Positions 23,841 through 28,428 of a stretch of DNA of 28,428 bases are shown piece after piece. Each line of letters opens with the position of its first letter. Position 1 is the stretch's first letter. The notes beneath the pieces were generated by a model that did no database searches, had not been told where the DNA came from, and saw only the letters and a list, made by a program, of their open reading frames with translations. The DNA is from a virus: positions 1 through 28,428 of IMG/VR virus record IMGVR_UViG_3300030331_002330. One strand, 5' to 3'. Made by a program: the position numbers and the translations under genes.

Positions 23841-25385
23841 CTATAATGTTATTATTCCTCTATTATCATAAACACTATCACCAGATTCTGTTGTCAAATA
23901 ACAACCTAATGCCATAATTAAAGCAATAACAGGGTCAACTTTTTCTTTGGATTTATTTTTGGCTACTTTTATATTACCTGCAGGGTCCTCTTGCAACGAC
24001 ACATTGCTAATGCACCAATTCATGCAAGGGTTATTATTATGTATAATATTTTTGGCCAATATTTCTGCCTCGAGTGTTTTTGTTGGCATTGACATACTTA
24101 CAAAACCTTGTCCAAAAGGGTCCATGTTAGCGCCATCATTTTGTAAATCAATAACAATTTGTGATGCATTCCATCTATCATAACATATACTTTGAATTCT
24201 ATATTTTTTTGATAAATCGTTTATTTTTTTTCTAATAAAATTATAATCTGCAACATCTCCTGTTGTTCCATATATATGTTTTTGTTTTAACCAAGTAACA
24301 TAATCAACACTATCGCGTTCACTCCTTTTTTTGGCATTATCCTCAGGTATAAAAATATATGGTATAAAAACAAATTTGCCATCTACGTTAAAAAGCAAAA
24401 CAAAGGCTGTTAAATCTCTAGTGGATGCCAGGTCCAAACCACCCCAACACTCTCTACCTTCTAATGTTTTATAGTCAAAATTGTCATAACACGCTTCCCA
24501 TTCCCCAGATGTTAGCCATGCACTTTGAGAATCCGTCCATTGATTTAACATCAATCTTCTAAATGTATTCTGATATGATGGTACATCTTTTGCTCTTTGG
24601 CTTTCCCTTTCCATATATTCCTTTTTAAGGCTAACACCATAATTTGGATTTGCTTTTATCCATGTTGATTCCAACGTAATGTCATCATCCATATGGGCCT
24701 CGTATATTACAGAATAAAATGTCTCATCAGTTATGGTACCATCACTTACTTTTTTTGCATAACTATATATTTCATAGCATATTGATTGTTTGTCATACCC
24801 TGCTGTTGTAATTGCAATGGTCAAAGGTTGCCTTCTAGACCCTACTGATGTTGTTAAAGTGTCCCACAAATCACGATTTGGTTGTGTATGAAGCTCATCA
24901 AAAATAATACAGTTAGCATTAAAACCATGTTTGGTTTTACTATCAGAACTAATTGCCTGATAAAAATTACCTTTACTTTCATTTACAATACTATTTCTAA
25001 AAACTTTGGCTCTGTTGGTCAGTTCATTATTTTGCATTACCATACCTTTGGCTATTTCAAAAACAATACCTGCTTGGCTTCTATCCCCTGCTGCACTATA
25101 AACCTCGCTTCCTCTTTCCTCATCTGCAAATAACATATACAATCCTATGGCGGCACAAAGCGTGCTTTTTCCATTCTTTCTAGGAACTTCAATAAAAACT
25201 GTTCTGTATTTTCTTAAATTTGTTTTTTTATTTTTCCATCCAAATATATCACCTACTATTTTGATTTGCCAATTTTCTAATTTAAATTTTTGATTGGTAA
25301 ACTCTCCCTTTGTGTGTGTTATAAATGTTTCTATAAATCCAATTGCTTTTTTTGCGGCGTTTTTATCAAAAAAATATTTAGTCAA
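23841..25385 (-). CDS. terL: Terminase large subunit (HK97/Terminase_1 type)
   Basis: This 514-residue packaging motor has both expected domains. The N-terminal ATPase shows a deviant Walker A VPRKNGKS (67-74), Walker B CIIFDE (159-164) and motif III-like ITTAG (192-196). The C-terminal RNase H-like nuclease shows its three acidic positions at GGLDLAST (D318), CYDRWN (D403) and KVDPVIAL (D484). It cuts concatemeric DNA and pumps it into proheads. The reading frame has an in-frame TAA four codons upstream of the TTG at 25385, and no ATG lies between, so TTG is the probable start; it overlaps the terS stop. A 75-base gap separates it from the portal gene. Length and motif order are normal for the family. 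Confidence 0.95.
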   Translation of the reverse strand: MTKYFFDKNAAKKAIGFIETFITHTKGEFTNQKFKLENWQIKIVGDIFGWKNKKTNLRKYRTVFIEVPRKNGKSTLCAAIGLYMLFADEERGSEVYSAAGDRSQAGIVFEIAKGMVMQNNELTNRAKVFRNSIVNESKGNFYQAISSDSKTKHGFNANCIIFDELHTQPNRDLWDTLTTSVGSRRQPLTIAITTAGYDKQSICYEIYSYAKKVSDGTITDETFYSVIYEAHMDDDITLESTWIKANPNYGVSLKKEYMERESQRAKDVPSYQNTFRRLMLNQWTDSQSAWLTSGEWEACYDNFDYKTLEGRECWGGLDLASTRDLTAFVLLFNVDGKFVFIPYIFIPEDNAKKRSERDSVDYVTWLKQKHIYGTTGDVADYNFIRKKINDLSKKYRIQSICYDRWNASQIVIDLQNDGANMDPFGQGFVSMSMPTKTLEAEILAKNIIHNNNPCMNWCISNVSLQEDPAGNIKVAKNKSKEKVDPVIALIMALGCYLTTESGDSVYDNRGIITL

Positions 25386-25854
25386 AGTAGTTATTTATTT
25401 GTGTATTATTATTTATAGTTGGTGCATTTATACTGGCTCTAGCTACAGGTGTTAATCCAAATTGTGTTGCCAGTTTTAAAGCGGTATTAAGCGCGTCCTT
25501 TGCAATTTTTTGGTATGGTACTGCTTGTGCATGTTTTATTGTTCCATCTGTATTTTTAAAAACCTGTATTCTTCCTTTTTCCCTTAGTAACATTTCTGTT
25601 TCTATATACAAACTTATTTCATTACAATATGCTTCGATTAATCTTAAATCAATATTGTGTAACATATTTAAATTAAATAATTGATTCGTAACTTTATACC
25701 ATTCTTTTTTTCCTATTTCAGATAACAACGCAGGTGGGTCTGGTATATTAGCAACCAAATCAACTTGCATTTCGTTTTCAACAATGCGACTAACGTCCAA
25801 TGTACCTTGCATTTCCTTAATCTTTGTTGGTAATTTTTTCCTGCCTTTTCCCAT
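25378..25854 (-). CDS. terS: Terminase small subunit, P27-like
   Basis: This 158-residue protein sits directly before terL and fits the P27-type small terminase family. It has a basic N-terminus (MGKGRKKLPTKIKEMQGT), then PDPPALLSEIGKKEWY (about 37-52), a helical middle including LRLIEAYCNEISLY, and a C-terminal KIAKDALNTALKLATQFGLTPVAR segment before a polar Asn-rich tail. Small terminases form rings that recognise the packaging site and regulate the large subunit. The ATG start lies inside the end of the epimerase gene (38-base overlap), and its stop overlaps the terL TTG start by 8 bases. The family call rests on motif resemblance and position. Confidence 0.85.
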   Translation of the reverse strand: MGKGRKKLPTKIKEMQGTLDVSRIVENEMQVDLVANIPDPPALLSEIGKKEWYKVTNQLFNLNMLHNIDLRLIEAYCNEISLYIETEMLLREKGRIQVFKNTDGTIKHAQAVPYQKIAKDALNTALKLATQFGLTPVARASINAPTINNNTQINNYFD

Positions 25855-26686
25855 TTTTAAATTTTTCTATATAATTTTCTAATGTGTGGTTTGTTTTCCA
25901 ATTTAATATTTTTTTGGTATCATTTTTTATTTCATATACTCCATATCTTTCACCTTTTTTTTCTGGTATCATTATTATGTTATCACTAAACATTCTTGCT
26001 ACATCTATTATTTTATAATTTTTTTCTGCGGTTAAATACCATTCGTGATTTTTATTTTGTGTTAATATTAATTCCAAAGCATTTATTATATCATCAATGT
26101 GTGTGAATTGGCGTGTTTGTTTTCCATCATAAACGACGGTTAATGGTTTTTGCTCATTGTATTGCTTTTCAAAAATTCCTATTACTGTTGCATAATTACC
26201 AGTGCTTATATGATTTTTTCCATACACATTATAGAAATAACATATTTCATAATTTATTTTAAACCATTTGGAATAATTTTTTATCAATTCAACCATTTTG
26301 GATTTTACCCAAGAATATGGGCTTAAATTTTCATTATTACCAAATTTTGAACTACTTGCAGAATAAATTAATTTTGCATTCCATTTTTTACATTGTTCAA
26401 TAACCTTGCTGGTACCATATAAATTGCTTTTGTACAAATATAAAACATCTTTAAATGAAGGTACCACCCTTGAATATTCTCCAAAATGAAAAACAATATC
26501 ATGTTTTTGTAAATTGGCTATTTCCCAACTATTTCCATAAACATAATTTATTCCTTCTATATGATTTGTGGAAGTTCCTGTAAAATAATTATCCAAACTT
26601 GTCAAAATATAATTTTTATTTTTACTTAATTTTTTTAATAAATTACTTCCTATATATCCTGCCCCACCAATTACCAATATTTTCAT
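25817..26686 (-). CDS. NAD-dependent sugar-nucleotide epimerase/dehydratase (extended SDR)
   Basis: This 289-residue protein is an extended short-chain dehydrogenase/reductase of the GalE-like epimerase group. It has the Rossmann GGAGYIG motif at residues 7-13, an acidic LDNYF turn (31-35), a serine-rich active-site strand SASSSKFG (109-116), catalytic YSWVK (Y124, K128), the FYNVYG strand (about 151-156) and RQFTHIDD (192-199), matching the RDFVHVDD substrate-site motif. Such enzymes interconvert or dehydrate NDP-hexoses in the cytoplasm. It starts with an ATGA overlap from the glycosyltransferase gene, pointing to provision of its donor sugar. Its 3' end overlaps terS by 38 bases, so it is embedded in the packaging operon. 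The exact sugar cannot be read from sequence; a role in host surface sugar alteration is the main alternative. Confidence 0.85.
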   Translation of the reverse strand: MKILVIGGAGYIGSNLLKKLSKNKNYILTSLDNYFTGTSTNHIEGINYVYGNSWEIANLQKHDIVFHFGEYSRVVPSFKDVLYLYKSNLYGTSKVIEQCKKWNAKLIYSASSSKFGNNENLSPYSWVKSKMVELIKNYSKWFKINYEICYFYNVYGKNHISTGNYATVIGIFEKQYNEQKPLTVVYDGKQTRQFTHIDDIINALELILTQNKNHEWYLTAEKNYKIIDVARMFSDNIIMIPEKKGERYGVYEIKNDTKKILNWKTNHTLENYIEKFKNGKRQEKITNKD

Positions 26687-27570
26687 TTTTTTTCTTTGTA
26701 AAAATCTTGCAATAATTTATTTTTTATTTCCTTTACTTTTTTTAATTTAAAATTTTTCTCTAGATTTTTTAGTTTATTCCAATCTATTGTTTTTTTTCTT
26801 ACCAGTTTATTTTTAAAATGTCCTTTCCAATCCACATAATGATGTGGTCTATCATACCTCATAATTGTTTTGACATATTGTGGCCATATTTCTTCTAATG
26901 ATTTTGTTTTTAAAACCTTTTTTTCATAAGCATTATTTTTATATAATTCGTCTTGATTGCCTCCTTTCATTTTAGCCACAGTACTGGTTTTATCAACAGT
27001 AAATGCATTAAATAATATTGTGCAATAGCCATTGTCCAAAACCTGTAAACATAAATCAACATCCTCATTATATTTTAATCTCCATCTATATGGCATATTA
27101 TTTTTTATTAACATTGCACTATATGCGTGAACATTTAAATAAAATGGTTTTTTATCACTACAACCTGGCACGACAAAAGTGCTATAATTAAAACCAGTTA
27201 TTGCTACATTTTCATATCTGTCTGTAAAATCCTCAACTGTTTGTAATGCCTTTTTTGCATTGCATGGTATTTTTAAACCTCTGTTTATTCTTCTAATTTT
27301 ATGTATGTTGTCATCAAAAAGCCAATGTCTATCATATCCTTTTTTTATACTATCTTCCCATGCAAAATTTCTCGCTGGATAACTACCAACACCAAGATTT
27401 TCAAAAGGCAATTCCATAACATATTTTTTTCCTAATACATCACAATAATTTTTATATTCTTGTGGTTCAACCAATATTTTAAAATCAACATTATCCTTAA
27501 TAAAAAACCTAGCAGTCAACGGATTTTCCCACCTGCCTTTTGATACAATATAAACTGGATATTTATTCAT
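26683..27570 (-). CDS. TET-associated-type glycosyltransferase (TAGT family, probable DNA base or other glycosyltransferase)
   Basis: This 295-residue protein resembles the TAGT family, GT-A-like enzymes described by comparative genomics in phage and TET/JBP-linked DNA hypermodification loci. Visible marks are the N-terminal YIVSKGRWENPLTARFF segment (about 7-23), WLFDDN with D86-D87 as the probable metal/nucleotide-binding acidic pair, and YNEDVDLCLQ (about 167-176), whose E169/D170/D172 match a GT-A catalytic region. The predicted role is transfer of a sugar from a nucleotide sugar to a base such as a hydroxymethylpyrimidine in phage DNA. The next gene encodes a sugar-nucleotide epimerase and overlaps by ATGA, which fits sugar-donor supply. 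No TET/JBP oxygenase or nucleotide hydroxymethylase is visible, so the acceptor is unproven. The lysine-rich C-terminus (about 250-295) may contact DNA. Confidence 0.75.
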   Translation of the reverse strand: MNKYPVYIVSKGRWENPLTARFFIKDNVDFKILVEPQEYKNYCDVLGKKYVMELPFENLGVGSYPARNFAWEDSIKKGYDRHWLFDDNIHKIRRINRGLKIPCNAKKALQTVEDFTDRYENVAITGFNYSTFVVPGCSDKKPFYLNVHAYSAMLIKNNMPYRWRLKYNEDVDLCLQVLDNGYCTILFNAFTVDKTSTVAKMKGGNQDELYKNNAYEKKVLKTKSLEEIWPQYVKTIMRYDRPHHYVDWKGHFKNKLVRKKTIDWNKLKNLEKNFKLKKVKEIKNKLLQDFYKEKK

Positions 27571-28153
27571 ATTTTAAACTTGATAAATCCTTTTTTTCTG
27601 TATATGGATAATTGGTTGACCATGTGTCCTTGGTTTTTTTACTAATAATTATATTGTATTTTTCCATAAATTCAAGCCTGTCATTATCATTTAAAAAATG
27701 AATTACTATTTTTAATGTATCTTCTTTTGATTCAAATTCTGGCATACCAACCCATTCGCTGGTCTCGTCACTTGAATTTACCTTATTAACCTCATCATCC
27801 ATATTTTTCCAAACATCAATTCCCCAGTCATTTAAATCCATACTATCCCATTCGTTTCCTAAAACCGACCAATCCCACTCGCCAAAACTTGCATTATCTT
27901 TTATTATAAATTCTTTTTTTTGTTCTTCGGTTAATCCTTTTGCAATTTTTACAGGAACATTTTTTAGTCCTGCTTTTAAACATGCTCTGTATCTCATATT
28001 GCCACCTAGAATTATATTATTTTCGTCAATAACAATAGGCCTTAATTCCAACATTTCTGGAAATTGTTTAATGCTATTAACCAATTTATTAAATTTTGCA
28101 TCATTAATTATACGAGGATTGCTCTCGTTTGATTTTATTTTTTTTATATCCAT
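27563..28153 (-). CDS. ParB/sulfiredoxin-like (ParB N-terminal fold) protein
   Basis: This 196-residue protein carries the ParB N-terminal domain pattern. NPR is at residues 12-14, followed by a helix running to about residue 30, a PIVIDENN strand-turn and an ILGGNMRYRACLKAG box (about 48-62) equivalent to the GxxRxxA motif. The following KDNASFGEWDW segment (about 85-95) is typical of phage versions usually found beside terminases and DNA methyltransferases. There is no ParB helix-turn-helix or dimerisation domain, so it is not a partition protein. The ParB fold can bind and hydrolyse nucleotides (CTPase or phosphotransferase relatives), and family members have been linked to phage base-modification loci. 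It abuts the zinc-ribbon gene and overlaps the glycosyltransferase gene by 8 bases. Its exact reaction is unknown. Confidence 0.85.
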   Translation of the reverse strand: MDIKKIKSNESNPRIINDAKFNKLVNSIKQFPEMLELRPIVIDENNIILGGNMRYRACLKAGLKNVPVKIAKGLTEEQKKEFIIKDNASFGEWDWSVLGNEWDSMDLNDWGIDVWKNMDDEVNKVNSSDETSEWVGMPEFESKEDTLKIVIHFLNDNDRLEFMEKYNIIISKKTKDTWSTNYPYTEKKDLSSLKYE

Positions 28154-28345
28154 TTAATTTTTTTTTAATGTTGGCTCTGTCCTAATTAATGTAGGAAAAC
28201 CACCAAATTCCTTTGCAATTTCTTGCATATAATTTCCACATTTACATTTGGCTTCTTTTGTTCTAACAGTCCCTTCAAAAATTTCTAAAGTAGCTTTTTC
28301 TAATTTTTTTTCTATTTTACATATTTTACAAAAATATTTAAACAT
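28154..28345 (-). CDS. Small zinc-ribbon-like protein
   Basis: This 63-residue protein has a CxxC pair (C6, C9) and a CxC pair (C34, C36). The arrangement can form a single zinc ribbon or knuckle, with a basic, lysine-rich surface between the pairs. Such miniature zinc proteins are common next to terminase and DNA-modification genes in phages, but their roles are mostly unknown; binding nucleic acid or protein is the usual guess. Start is ATG. Its stop abuts the ParB-like start exactly (TAAATG), so the two are probably co-translated. I do not recognise a named family. It could equally be a structural zinc module working with the glycosyltransferase cassette downstream. Confidence 0.7.
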   Translation of the reverse strand: MFKYFCKICKIEKKLEKATLEIFEGTVRTKEAKCKCGNYMQEIAKEFGGFPTLIRTEPTLKKN

Positions 28346-28358
28346 TTTATTTGGTTTT

Positions 28359-28374
28359 AGTTTGAACTTAAACT
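28359..28374. promoter_or_regulatory. Imperfect palindrome upstream of the first gene
   Basis: A 16-base imperfect inverted repeat, AGTTTGAACTTAAACT, with perfect 5-base outer arms (AGTTT/AAACT) lies 14 bases upstream of the first start codon in the window (28345). It could be an operator half-site pair or a weak RNA hairpin. In such AT-rich DNA chance is a serious alternative. I see no convincing Bacteroidota promoter (-7 TAnnTTTG) beside it. The remainder of 28346-28428 shows no gene that I can support. Confidence 0.15.
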
Positions 28375-28428
28375 GATATATTAATATCTATACCCATATA
28401 TCCAATTTTGCGATATTGTTCTTACAAT

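Noticed and set aside
28375-28428. Possible C-terminal fragment of a gene entering from the right edge
   Set aside because: All three minus-strand frames close within 16 codons and none is recognisable, so no gene can be supported.
1-28428. Prophage or temperate lifestyle
   Set aside because: No integrase, excisionase, repressor/Cro pair or attachment site was seen; the window cannot exclude these genes elsewhere.

Overview
The window is a contiguous piece of a tailed double-stranded DNA phage genome with siphovirus-type morphogenesis genes. It is strongly AT-rich, and every supported gene is on the minus strand, so transcription runs from high to low coordinates. The host is probably a member of the Bacteroidota, most likely a marine flavobacterium. 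Starts lack a Shine-Dalgarno GGAGG and are preceded by A/T-rich, A-heavy leaders, genes overlap as ATGA, TAATG or TGATG, and the protein families resemble those of flavobacterial phages. I see no integrase, repressor, tRNA or CRISPR array.

In transcription order the window opens (28345-25817) with four tightly packed genes: a small zinc-ribbon protein, a ParB/sulfiredoxin-like protein, a TET-associated-type glycosyltransferase (TAGT) and a sugar-nucleotide epimerase. They run by overlap directly into the terminase genes. This is the most interesting block and could be a DNA base glycosylation cassette. The packaging and head module follows (25854-17586): terS, terL, HK97-type portal, a composite prohead protease, the HK97-fold major capsid protein, a head-tail connector carrying an inserted repeat domain, a head-closure adaptor, a gp10-like protein and a tail-completion protein. 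The tail module (17575-6969) holds a small unknown protein, the tail tube, tail assembly chaperones joined by a clear -1 frameshift signal, a short tape measure and one giant 2337-residue baseplate/fibre protein. The lysis block (6972-5943) contains a small membrane protein missing from simple ORF calls, a two-segment holin candidate and an M15 peptidase endolysin. A metallophosphoesterase gene ends this unit, followed by an intrinsic terminator at about 4635-4657.

A second unit (4550 to the left edge) is the early or replication block. It contains small hypothetical proteins, a Rad52/Erf-like annealing protein candidate, a DnaA domain IV-like protein, a winged-helix protein, a replication initiator-like protein, unknowns, a VRR-NUC nuclease, two different HNH proteins and the start of a DUF3310 gene cut by the window edge.

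No gene-free stretch exceeds 300 bases. The longest, 4551-4715, holds the terminator and probably the early promoter/operator. The main regulatory signals are RNA-level: a hairpin terminator just after the capsid gene, a hairpin between tail tube and chaperone genes, and the slippery A AAA AAG site with a downstream stem-loop. Both RNA hairpins contain G.U pairs that would be A.C mismatches on the other strand, which independently supports minus-strand transcription.
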